A stretch of DNA of 9,653 bases. Source: JAUREX01 sp044356825 (lineage in GTDB: Bacteria; Pseudomonadota; Alphaproteobacteria; Rhodobacterales; Rhodobacteraceae). Shown here piece by piece: positions 1 through 6,057 of the stretch (the first letter of the stretch is position 1; every line of letters starts with the position of its first letter). The translations under genes were made by a program, and so were the position numbers. The notes below the pieces were generated by a model. That model did no database searches and was not told the origin of the DNA. It saw only the letters and a list, made by a program, of their open reading frames with translations. The DNA is taken from the NCBI GenBank assembly GCA_044356825.1, contig JBIKVM010000112.1:1-9653 (forward strand), read 5' to 3'.

Positions 1-1
1 C

Positions 2-928
2 CTCGCCCCGGTCGCCAACGCCCACAAGGCGATGATCGTGCCCTGGACCGAAAAGGTCACGGCCGAGAGCGGCGGGCGCATCGCCTTCGAGATCTTCCCG
101 GCCATGTCGCTCGGGGGCAAGCCGGCGGAGCTCTACGGCCAGGTCCGCGACGGCACCGCCGACATCGTCTGGACGCTTCTGGGCTATACGCCCGGCGTCT
201 TTCCGCGCGCCGAGGTGTTCGAGTTGCCGACCGTCCACACCGGGTCGGCGACGGCGACGACGATCGCGCTCAACGCGGCCTTCGACCTCGTCGCCGAGGA
301 TTTCCGCGACGTGAAGGTCATCTTCCTGCATTCCCACGACGGCAACCTGATCCAGACCGCCGCACGCCCGGTGCGCGGGATCGAGGATGTGCGCGGGCTG
401 AAACTGCGGACGCCGAGCCGGACGGGGGCGTGGGTGATCGAGGCGATGGGGGCAGAACCCGTCGCGATGCCGGTGACGGCCCTGCCCGAGGCGATGGCGC
501 GCGGCACGGTCGACGGGGCGATGACGACGCTCGAGGTCGTGCCCTCGATCAAGCTCGAGGAACTGGTGCGCTTCACCACCGAACCGCCCGAGGGCGACCG
601 CATGGGCACCTCGGTCTTCATGCTGGCCATGAACAAGGACGCCTATGACGCGCTGCCCGAGGACCTCAAGGCGGTGATCGACGCCAATTCCGGCGTGAAC
701 GTCGCGGCCGGCATCGGCGCGCAGTGGGAAGGCTTCGAGCAGGGCGGGATCGACGCGCTGGCCGCCGCCGGGGCCGAGCGCATCCTCCTCGACGAGGCCG
801 CCGCCGCCCCCTTCCGCGCCGCGAGCGAGGCGGTGGTGGCGCGCTGGGTTGCCGAGGTGACGGCGGCGGGCATCGACGGGCAGGGGCTGGTCGATGCGGC
901 CCGCGCCGCCGTCGCTGCTGCCCGCTGA
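2..928 (+). CDS. TRAP transporter substrate-binding protein, DctP family (5' truncated)
   Basis: Periplasmic solute receptor of a TRAP transporter. It captures a small, usually carboxylate-bearing solute and delivers it to the membrane subunits encoded next. The frame is open from base 2, so the true start, the signal peptide and roughly the first 30 residues lie outside the window; 308 residues are visible. Family marks include the segment around visible residues 127-138 (GIEDVRGLKLRT), whose arginine (codon 407-409) sits where DctP proteins bind the substrate carboxylate. Next come AMGAEPVAMPVTALPEA, the GTVDGAMTT stretch and a helical C-terminus. The methionine at base 32 is internal, because the ten codons before it fit the family. 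The gene ends 25 bases before dctQ, and the three-gene order is the standard TRAP operon. The substrate cannot be assigned. The family call is firm; the exact subfamily is not. Confidence 0.93.
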   Translation, partial: LAPVANAHKAMIVPWTEKVTAESGGRIAFEIFPAMSLGGKPAELYGQVRDGTADIVWTLLGYTPGVFPRAEVFELPTVHTGSATATTIALNAAFDLVAEDFRDVKVIFLHSHDGNLIQTAARPVRGIEDVRGLKLRTPSRTGAWVIEAMGAEPVAMPVTALPEAMARGTVDGAMTTLEVVPSIKLEELVRFTTEPPEGDRMGTSVFMLAMNKDAYDALPEDLKAVIDANSGVNVAAGIGAQWEGFEQGGIDALAAAGAERILLDEAAAAPFRAASEAVVARWVAEVTAAGIDGQGLVDAARAAVAAAR

Positions 929-953
929 AGGCCGGACGGACGGGGCGAGGGCG

Positions 954-1451
954 ATGCAGGGCCTTCTGCACCGCCTCTCGCTTGGCTTCGCACTTGCGGG
1001 GGGCGGTCTGCTCGGGCTTGTCGTCCTGGTCACGACGGCGAATGCGGTGGCCTTCATCCTCGACCGGATCGCGCGTCTCGGCGGTGCGAATGTCCCCGCC
1101 CTGCCGGGCTACGAGGAATTCTCGGCCCTTGCCACGGGGTGCGCGGCCATCCTGTTCCTCCCGTGGTGCCAGGCCAGCCGTGGCCATGTCGCTGTCGATG
1201 TCCTGATCGCACGGGCACCCGTGGGCTTGCGCCGCGCGCTCGGGCGCATCTGGCTTGGCCTGACGGCGGCTGTCGCGGCGGCGCTGGCCGGGGCGATGGC
1301 GCTGGGTGTGGCGGAGTTGCGCGCCGATAGCGCCGTCACGGCCGTGCTGGGCTGGCCGATCTGGCCGTTCCTCATGCCCGCTGTCGCGGCACTCAGCCTG
1401 TGGTCGGCGGTGGCGGCGTCCGCGATGTTCGGGACGTCCGGTGATGATTGA
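954..1451 (+). CDS. TRAP transporter small permease subunit, DctQ family
   Basis: Small integral membrane subunit that pairs with the large permease in a TRAP transporter. The predicted 165-residue protein has four hydrophobic segments, at about residues 10-32, 55-72, 95-118 and 130-158. The second is preceded by PGYEEFSALATG and followed by the DctQ-typical basic loop ASRGHVAVDVL. I start at the ATG at 954, which has a purine-rich GGGCGAGGG just upstream. An in-frame ATG at 894 would overlap dctP by 35 bases, adds a Pro/Arg-rich non-helical stretch and has no ribosome site. The last eight bases overlap the start of dctM (ATGATTGA), suggesting coupled translation. The sequence is poorly conserved in this family, so the call rests on topology, the RGHV loop and gene order. 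Confidence 0.9.
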   Translation: MQGLLHRLSLGFALAGGGLLGLVVLVTTANAVAFILDRIARLGGANVPALPGYEEFSALATGCAAILFLPWCQASRGHVAVDVLIARAPVGLRRALGRIWLGLTAAVAAALAGAMALGVAELRADSAVTAVLGWPIWPFLMPAVAALSLWSAVAASAMFGTSGDD

Positions 1452-2835
1452 TCCGGTCGGGGTCGGGATTGCGGGGCTTGCCGTCCTCTTTGCGCTCATC
1501 TTGCTGCGGATGCCGGTCGGGCTCGCGATGATCGCGATCGGAATCGGGGGGACATGGATCCTCTCGCTCATCGTGCCGCATGTGCGCTTCTGGCCCTATC
1601 TGCGCCAGTTCAAGACGCTCCTGTGGGAAAACGCCGCGAGCTACGAGCTGTCGGTCGTCCCGCTCTTTGTCCTGATGGGCTACATCGCTGCCGAATCGCG
1701 GCTGTCGTCGGATCTCTTCCGCGGGCTCGAGGCCATGCTCTCGCGCTGGCGGGGGGGGGTCGCGATGGCGGCGGTGGCGGCGTGCGGCGCCTTCGGGGCG
1801 GTCTGCGGATCCTCGCTCGCGACGGCGGCGACGATGGGGCGCGTCGCGCTGCCCGAGCTTGACCGGCAGGGATACGACCCGCGCCTTGCGACCGGGGCGC
1901 TGGCCGCGGGCGGCACGCTCGGCATCCTGATCCCGCCCTCGGTCGCGCTCGTGCTCTATGCGATCATCGTCGAGGGCTCGATCCTGCAGATGTTCCAGGC
2001 GGCGGTGGTGCCGGGCATCCTCGCGATGGCGGGGTTCGTCGCGGTGGTCTGGGCCCTCGTGCGCCTCAATCCCGCGCTCGCGCCGCCCGCACGCCCGATG
2101 CCCGATGCCGAGCGGCGCGAGGCGCTGGGGCGGCTCCTGCCGGTCCTGTGCATCTTCGGCGCGATCATCCTCGGGCTGGGCTTCGGCCTGTTCACCCCGA
2201 CACCCGCGGCCTCGATCGGGGTGTTCCTGATCGCGGGCTGGGGTTTCTGGCTGCGCCTACGCGGCAGGGGGGGGCTCGACCTTTCGGGGCTCGGCCGGGC
2301 GGTGCGCGCGACGGCGGTGACGACAGGGATGATCTATCTGATCCTCTTCGGGGCGGAGGTGCTCAAGGGCTTCTTCGCCCGGGCGGGCCTGCCGCAGGCG
2401 ATCTCGGACTGGGCGGGGGCGAGCGGGCTCGACCCGATGCTCGTCCTCATCGTGATGCTGGCCCTTCTGATCGTGCTCGGCTGCTTCATGGAGAGCCTCG
2501 CGATGATCCTCGTCGTCGTGCCGTTCTTCTGGCCGACGCTCGTCGCGCTCAATGGCGGCGAGGATGTGGCGGCCTCCGCCGCCGCCTTCGGGATGACGAA
2601 CGACGAGCTTCGGATCTGGTTCGGGATCCTCATGCTCGCAGTGGTCGAACTCGGCCTCATCACGCCGCCGGTTGGCCTCAATGTCTTCATCATCGCGGGG
2701 ATCGCGTCGCATGTGCCGATGGCGACAGTGTTTCGCGGCGTCGTGCCCTTCATCGGGGCCGAGGTCGCGCGCGTCGGGCTGATCCTTGCCCTGCCGGTCC
2801 TCGCGCTCGGCCTGCCGCGCCTGATCGGGGGCTGA
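1444..2835 (+). CDS. TRAP transporter large permease subunit, DctM family
   Basis: Large membrane subunit that carries out sodium-coupled solute translocation in a TRAP system. The 463 residues form about a dozen hydrophobic segments. Recognisable motifs are RMPVGLAM near residue 22, GAFGAVCGSSLATAATMG at 115-132, GGTLGILIPPSVALVLYA at 156-173 and VELGLITPPVGLNVFIIAG at 401-419. These two pseudo-symmetric PP-loop regions are hallmarks of the family. The start at 1444 is chosen because MIDPVGVGIAG opens the first membrane helix. The longer upstream frame (from 1306) is Arg-rich and lies over dctQ. Oddities are a run of nine G at 1751-1759 (codons 103-106), a run of eight G at 2267-2274, and TPTPAAS at 251-257 where many relatives read TPTEAA. 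The stop codon lies in a GC hairpin. Confidence 0.95.
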   Translation: MIDPVGVGIAGLAVLFALILLRMPVGLAMIAIGIGGTWILSLIVPHVRFWPYLRQFKTLLWENAASYELSVVPLFVLMGYIAAESRLSSDLFRGLEAMLSRWRGGVAMAAVAACGAFGAVCGSSLATAATMGRVALPELDRQGYDPRLATGALAAGGTLGILIPPSVALVLYAIIVEGSILQMFQAAVVPGILAMAGFVAVVWALVRLNPALAPPARPMPDAERREALGRLLPVLCIFGAIILGLGFGLFTPTPAASIGVFLIAGWGFWLRLRGRGGLDLSGLGRAVRATAVTTGMIYLILFGAEVLKGFFARAGLPQAISDWAGASGLDPMLVLIVMLALLIVLGCFMESLAMILVVVPFFWPTLVALNGGEDVAASAAAFGMTNDELRIWFGILMLAVVELGLITPPVGLNVFIIAGIASHVPMATVFRGVVPFIGAEVARVGLILALPVLALGLPRLIGG

Positions 2836-2841
2836 GCCCCC
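2827..2841 (+). terminator. GC hairpin over the dctM stop codon, possible terminator or RNA end
   Basis: GGGGGC (2827-2832) and GCCCCC (2836-2841) form a perfect six-pair stem whose three-base loop is the dctM stop codon TGA. Only two T follow before CATC, so it is not a classic intrinsic terminator. It could mark the 3' end of the TRAP transcript, protect it from exonucleases, or slow RNA polymerase. The 69-base gap to the next gene holds little else apart from a 10-base palindrome at 2855-2864. Confidence 0.4.
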
Positions 2842-2870
2842 TTCATCGCGGCCGCCCGATCGGGTATCAT
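2842..2870 (+). promoter_or_regulatory. weak sigma-70-like promoter candidate for the ydcH-purE-purK block
   Basis: TATCAT at 2865-2870 matches the -10 consensus at five of six bases. TTCATC at 2842-2847, 17 bases upstream, matches the -35 at only three of six. The spacer contains the palindrome CCCGATCGGG (2855-2864). A start near 2877 would give a leader of about 28 bases before the ATG at 2905. Location after the dctM hairpin and before a functionally unrelated gene set makes a promoter plausible here, but the match is weak. Confidence 0.25.
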
Positions 2871-2904
2871 TGCGCGAGCAACCCCGAAGGCAGGCCCCGC
2901 GCGC

Positions 2905-3123
2905 ATGTCCGTCCCAAGCGCACTCAGCCCAGAAGACGTGCTGCGCATCCGCCTCGAGGTGCTGCGGCGCGAGCATCGCGACCTCGACGAGGCGATCGCG
3001 GCGCTCGAGGATTCGGGCCGGGGCGATCAGTTGCGGCTGCGGCGGCTGAAGAAGCAGAAGCTTTCGCTCAAGGACGAGATCGCGCGCATCGAGGACCGCC
3101 TCATCCCCGACATCATCGCCTGA
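2905..3123 (+). CDS. YdcH/DUF465 family small helical protein
   Basis: A 72-residue protein of the DUF465 (YdcH) family, whose function is not established. It is almost entirely charged helix. The first half (RIRLEVLRREHRDLDEAIAAL) and the basic segment RLRRLKKQKLSLKDEIARIE would form a helical hairpin or short coiled coil, and the protein ends in RLIPDIIA. The KKQKLxLKDEI segment is the most characteristic part of the family. There is no signal peptide or membrane segment, so it should be cytoplasmic. A GAAGG and an AGG lie 14 and 10 bases ahead of the ATG. It sits 60 bases before purE in the same direction. From memory this neighbourhood recurs in related alphaproteobacteria, but that gives no mechanism. 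The family call is firm and the role unknown. Confidence 0.88.
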   Translation: MSVPSALSPEDVLRIRLEVLRREHRDLDEAIAALEDSGRGDQLRLRRLKKQKLSLKDEIARIEDRLIPDIIA

Positions 3124-3183
3124 GGGCGCTGGCGGGGCTGGGGCGTCTGCGCTATGGGGCGGCAGGCGGTGCAGGGGGCGCGC

Positions 3184-3669
3184 ATGGCGGCACAGGTCGG
3201 GATCATCATGGGCAGCCAGTCCGACTGGCCGACGATGAAGCACGCGGCCGACATCCTCGACGAACTTGGCGTCGCATGGGAATCCGCGATCGTCTCGGCC
3301 CACCGCACGCCCGACCGGCTCTGGCGCTATGGCACCGAGGCCGCCGGGCGGGGCTTGCGCGTCATCATCGCGGGCGCGGGGGGGGCTGCGCATCTGCCCG
3401 GCATGATGGCCTCGAAGACGGCGCTGCCGGTCATCGGCGTGCCGGTCGAGACGAAGGCGCTGGGCGGGCTCGACAGCCTCTATTCCATCGTCCAGATGCC
3501 GCGCGGCTTTCCGGTCGCGACGATGGCGATCGGGGCGGCGGGGGCGGCCAACGCCGGGCTGATGGCGGCGGCGATCCTGGCGCTCGGCGACGGGGCGCTG
3601 GCGGCGCGGCTGTCGGACTGGCGCGCGGCCCTTGCGGCCTCGGTCCCCGAAAGGCCCTCGGATGTCTGA
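3184..3669 (+). CDS. purE: N5-carboxyaminoimidazole ribonucleotide mutase (class I PurE)
   Basis: Cytoplasmic enzyme of de novo purine synthesis that moves the carboxylate of N5-CAIR to give CAIR, the step after PurK. The 161-residue length is normal for bacterial class I PurE. Active-site signatures are all present: GSQSDW at 10-15, SAHRTP at 39-44 (His40 matches the catalytic His45 of the E. coli enzyme), GAGGAAHLPGM at 64-74 and MPRGFPVATMAI at 105-116. I start at ATG 3184, which has AGGGGG five bases upstream and the usual short N-terminus before VGIIMGS. An in-frame ATG at 3154 would add ten unconserved residues. A run of eight G (3378-3385) encodes part of the GAGGAAH loop. The stop overlaps the purK start by eight bases (ATGTCTGA), so the two are probably translated together. 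Presence of purK supports mutase activity over direct AIR carboxylation. Confidence 0.97.
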   Translation: MAAQVGIIMGSQSDWPTMKHAADILDELGVAWESAIVSAHRTPDRLWRYGTEAAGRGLRVIIAGAGGAAHLPGMMASKTALPVIGVPVETKALGGLDSLYSIVQMPRGFPVATMAIGAAGAANAGLMAAAILALGDGALAARLSDWRAALAASVPERPSDV

Positions 3670-4741
3670 GGCGCTGCGGACGGGCGCCGTGATCGGCATC
3701 CTCGGCGGCGGCCAGCTGGGCCGGATGCTCGCCGTGGCGGCGGCGCGGCTCGGGCTGCGGGCGCATGTCTTTGACCCCGACCCGGCGGCACCCGCGCGCG
3801 ATGTGGCCGCCGCCGCCACCTGCGCGGGCTGGGACGACGCCGCGGCACTGGCGCGCTTTGCCGCCGCCGTCGATGTCGTGACCTATGAGTTCGAGAACAT
3901 CCCGCTGTCGGTCATCGACACCGTGGCGCTCTTGCGCCCCGTCATGCCCGGGCGGCGGGCGCTCGCGACCGCGCAGGACCGGGTGGCCGAGAAGAGCTTT
4001 CTCAACGCCGCGGGGCTCGCGACCGCGCCCTGGGCCGAGGTCGGGTCGCGCGCGGATCTCGACCTCGCGATCGCGCGCATCGGTCTGCCCGCGATCCTCA
4101 AGACCGCGCGGATGGGCTATGACGGCAAGGGGCAGGTGCGCATCAATGCGCCCACCGAGGCCGACGCGGCACTTGCCGCGCTGGGTGGGGCGCATGCGAT
4201 CCTCGAAGGGGTGGTGGATTTCTCGGCCGAGGTGTCGGTCATCGCCGCGCGCTCGGCCGATGGACAGGTCGCGGCCTTCGATCCGGGCGAGAATGTGCAT
4301 GAGGGCGGGATCCTGCGGCGCACCACGGTGCCGGCCCTCGCCCTCTCGGCCGCGCGGCGCACCGATGCGGTGCTGATCGCGGCGCGGATCCTCGGCGCGC
4401 TCGACTATGTGGGCGTGATCGGGGTGGAGATCTTCGTCACCCGCGCGGGGCTCCTCGTCAACGAGATCGCGCCGCGGGTCCACAACTCGGGCCACTGGAC
4501 GCAGAACGGCTGCGCCGTCGATCAGTTCGAACAGCACATCCGCGCGATAGCGGGCTGGCCGCTCGGCGATGGCAGCCGCCACAGCGATGTCGTGATGGAG
4601 AACCTGATCGGCGAGGACATGGCCCGCGTGCCTGCGCTCGCCGCGACGCCGGGGGCGGCGCTGCACCTCTATGGCAAGGCCGAGGTGCGCGCGGGGCGCA
4701 AGATGGGGCATGTGAACCGGGTCAGCCGCCGCAGCGGGTGA
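3662..4741 (+). CDS. purK: N5-carboxyaminoimidazole ribonucleotide synthase (PurK)
   Basis: ATP-grasp enzyme that uses ATP and bicarbonate to carboxylate AIR to N5-CAIR, the substrate of PurE. The 359 residues show the PurK architecture. An N-terminal nucleotide-fold opening, IGILGGGQLGRM (11-22), is followed by TYEFENIP (74-81). The ATP-grasp core contains ILKTARMGYDGKGQ (145-158), VVDFSAEVSVI (184-194), an acidic metal-binding residue in VIGVEIF (252-258), and NEIAPRVHNSGHWTQNGC (267-284), a strongly diagnostic stretch. The protein ends RKMGHVNRVS, also family-typical. The start at 3662 follows AAAGG with a seven-base gap and overlaps purE. No defect is visible. The gene converges on a hydrolase gene only 16 bases away, so its transcript must end within or beyond that gene unless the weak hairpin at the junction works. 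Confidence 0.97.
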   Translation: MSEALRTGAVIGILGGGQLGRMLAVAAARLGLRAHVFDPDPAAPARDVAAAATCAGWDDAAALARFAAAVDVVTYEFENIPLSVIDTVALLRPVMPGRRALATAQDRVAEKSFLNAAGLATAPWAEVGSRADLDLAIARIGLPAILKTARMGYDGKGQVRINAPTEADAALAALGGAHAILEGVVDFSAEVSVIAARSADGQVAAFDPGENVHEGGILRRTTVPALALSAARRTDAVLIAARILGALDYVGVIGVEIFVTRAGLLVNEIAPRVHNSGHWTQNGCAVDQFEQHIRAIAGWPLGDGSRHSDVVMENLIGEDMARVPALAATPGAALHLYGKAEVRAGRKMGHVNRVSRRSG

Positions 4742-4755
4742 CGGCCCTGCGCCCG
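4735..4755. terminator. weak stem-loop at the purK/hydrolase convergent junction
   Basis: CGGGTG (4735-4740) can pair with CGCCCG (4750-4755), including one G-U wobble, around a nine-base loop that contains the last base of the purK stop. Read from the opposite strand the wobble becomes a mismatch. There is no T tract on either side. It is the only fold I see in the 16-base gap between two converging genes, hence listed, but termination here is uncertain. Confidence 0.2.
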
Positions 4756-4757
4756 TC

Positions 4758-5513
4758 TCACTCCTGCCCCAGCGTCTCCTGGAGCGCATCGATGAGGTCG
4801 AGGTCAGGCTCAAAACGGCCCTGTTCAAGAAAGCGGATCGTCTGCGCGATCACGATCGGATTCACCATCATGAAGGTGTGCGTGACCGGCAGCACGAGGT
4901 GATCGGTCATGCCGGCAACCTCTGTCCGCGCGACCCCCACCTTGCCGTCATCGGGCCCCGGTATGATCCAGGAATTGATCGGGTTCACAGACCAGTCCCC
5001 CGCGATCACCCCCAGATCGTAATCCGGCAGCGGCAGTGCCTGCGGGAGCGAACCGGGCCCGGTTCCGAGTTCGAGCCCCGCCGGGCCGTTCACCCATTCG
5101 AAGGCGCCGATCCCGCCGAAAGTGTCAACCAGTTCCGACCCGCCGTTCGGCGGCGCGAGCATGACGACCCGGCCCATCCGCGCGGGGCGATGCGCCGCAA
5201 GCCAGGCGCGCGCGAGGATGCCACCCATCGAATGAGTCACGAAATGGACCGGCCCCGCGTCCGCCGCCCCCGCCTCGCAGGCGGCGACCGCCTCGCCGAC
5301 CCGGTCGACAAGTGCGCCGATCGGTGCGCTCGTTGAGGGGTAGCCATCGTTCACGACGCGATAGCCGCGCGCTTCGAGGACCGCCGCCATCGGCATGAGC
5401 GAGTTCTCGGTGCGTGCGAGGCCGTGGAGCAGCACGACGCACTCCTGCCCCGCCAGGCCGGCATGCGCCGACAGGGTGGCAATCGCGATAACAATCGGTA
5501 CGGTGGAACGCAT
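4758..5513 (-). CDS. secreted alpha/beta hydrolase (lipase/esterase-like)
   Basis: Predicted exported serine hydrolase of 251 residues. Residues 1-22 look like a signal peptide: one Arg, a hydrophobic core, and AHA or GLA as possible cleavage ends. The mature part opens with ECVVLLHGLARTENSL (24-39), the oxyanion-hole region of alpha/beta hydrolases. The nucleophile is Ser95 in THSMGG, with Thr in place of the first Gly of GxSxG. The acid is probably Asp188 or Asp189 in GPDDGKVGV, and the base His212 in PVTHTFMM. Cys25 and Cys79 could pair if exported. Length and the DHLVLPVTHTFMM ending fit a bacterial family related to PGAP1-like and triacylglycerol lipases, but the substrate is unknown. 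It is divergent from the Nudix gene and convergent with purK. Parts are lower in GC than purK (57-67% over hand-counted 60-base lines in the 3' half), so it may be a later arrival. Confidence 0.88.
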   Translation of the reverse strand: MRSTVPIVIAIATLSAHAGLAGQECVVLLHGLARTENSLMPMAAVLEARGYRVVNDGYPSTSAPIGALVDRVGEAVAACEAGAADAGPVHFVTHSMGGILARAWLAAHRPARMGRVVMLAPPNGGSELVDTFGGIGAFEWVNGPAGLELGTGPGSLPQALPLPDYDLGVIAGDWSVNPINSWIIPGPDDGKVGVARTEVAGMTDHLVLPVTHTFMMVNPIVIAQTIRFLEQGRFEPDLDLIDALQETLGQE

Positions 5514-5519
5514 GCGCGG

Positions 5520-5549
5520 ATCCTACCCGAAGCCGAGGCGGCTAGACAA
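5520..5549 (-). promoter_or_regulatory. candidate promoter for the hydrolase gene in the divergent spacer
   Basis: On the minus strand TTGTCT (5549-5544) and TAGGAT (5525-5520) are separated by 18 bases. Each matches the sigma-70 consensus at four of six positions. A start seven bases past the -10 would fall on or beside the A of the hydrolase ATG at 5513, implying a leaderless or very short-leader message. The same AT-richer patch (5541-5553) could also serve the Nudix gene in the other direction. The whole divergent spacer is only 56 bases. Confidence 0.25.
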
Positions 5550-5569
5550 ATTCCGTCTCGGAGGACAGG

Positions 5570-6025
5570 GTGCGCGCCATGTCCCATGACCGCCCCCGTA
5601 TCGCTGCCCGCGCGATCATCCTGCACGAGGGGCGGCTTTTGCTTGTGAACGCTTGGCCGGGCGGCCAGTCCGACCTCTGGTGCGCCCCGGGCGGCGGCGT
5701 GGAGCGGGGCCAGTCCCTGACCGAGACGCTGATCCGCGAGGTCGCCGAGGAAACGGGGCTGCAAATCGAAATCGGAGAGCCCGCCCTCGTGAACGAGTTC
5801 CACGACCCGCCAAGCGGCTTTCACCAGATCGAGGTCTTCTTTCGCGCACGGATCCTTGGTGCGGGCCTCAATCGGGCATGGAAGGATCCTGCGGGCGTCG
5901 TGACGCGGCGCCGGTTGTTTGCGCGCGCCGAGATGGACGCGATCCGATTCAAGCCAGACCGTCTGCCTGCCGCCGCATGGGGCGATCGGTGCCTCTATGA
6001 TCCGCTGGAGCCGATCCTGCGATGA
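5570..6025 (+). CDS. Nudix hydrolase
   Basis: Cytoplasmic 151-residue Nudix-fold pyrophosphohydrolase, acting on some nucleoside diphosphate linked to another group; the substrate cannot be predicted. The Nudix box runs from Gly42 to Leu64 and keeps the metal-binding core REVAEETGL (56-64). Gln48 stands where the signature GX5EX7REUXEEXGU has its first Glu. Before the box is the usual strand pair (AARAIILHEGRLLLVNAW) and LWCAPGGGVE. After it is a FHDPPSGFHQIEVFFRA strand segment. The start is GTG at 5570, five bases after GGAGG. An in-frame ATG at 5579 (three codons later) is the alternative and would have a poorer spacing to that site. The gene ends five bases from the stop of the oppositely oriented DUF4167 gene. 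GC falls to about 60% over 5761-5880 by hand count. Confidence 0.92.
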   Translation: MRAMSHDRPRIAARAIILHEGRLLLVNAWPGGQSDLWCAPGGGVERGQSLTETLIREVAEETGLQIEIGEPALVNEFHDPPSGFHQIEVFFRARILGAGLNRAWKDPAGVVTRRRLFARAEMDAIRFKPDRLPAAAWGDRCLYDPLEPILR

Positions 6026-6057
6026 AGGCTCTATTCGGCTGCGGCTGAACCCGCAGG
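6016..6057. repeat. inverted repeat enclosing two convergent stop codons
   Basis: CCTGCG (6016-6021) and CGCAGG (6052-6057) are perfect inverted copies. They flank the Nudix stop (6023-6025) and the DUF4167 stop (6031-6033). The 30-base loop is long and there is no T tract, so a terminator role is only possible. Confidence 0.25.

Noticed and set aside
2855..2864. Perfect palindrome CCCGATCGGG ahead of the ydcH-type gene, considered as an operator.
   Set aside because: It is a single ten-base palindrome of common GC/GATC composition with no second copy. It is mentioned only within the weak promoter candidate.
2148..3819. Open frames of more than 500 codons on both strands across dctM, ydcH and purE (2148-3692 plus, 2257-3819 minus).
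   Set aside because: They are Arg/Gly/Ala/His-rich, match no family, and cover genes with clear conserved motifs. Long shadow frames are expected at this GC content.
3431..4828. 465-codon minus-strand open frame antisense to purK.
   Set aside because: It is low-complexity and His/Arg/Gly-rich, without domain motifs, and lies exactly over the PurK coding sequence. It is a compositional shadow.
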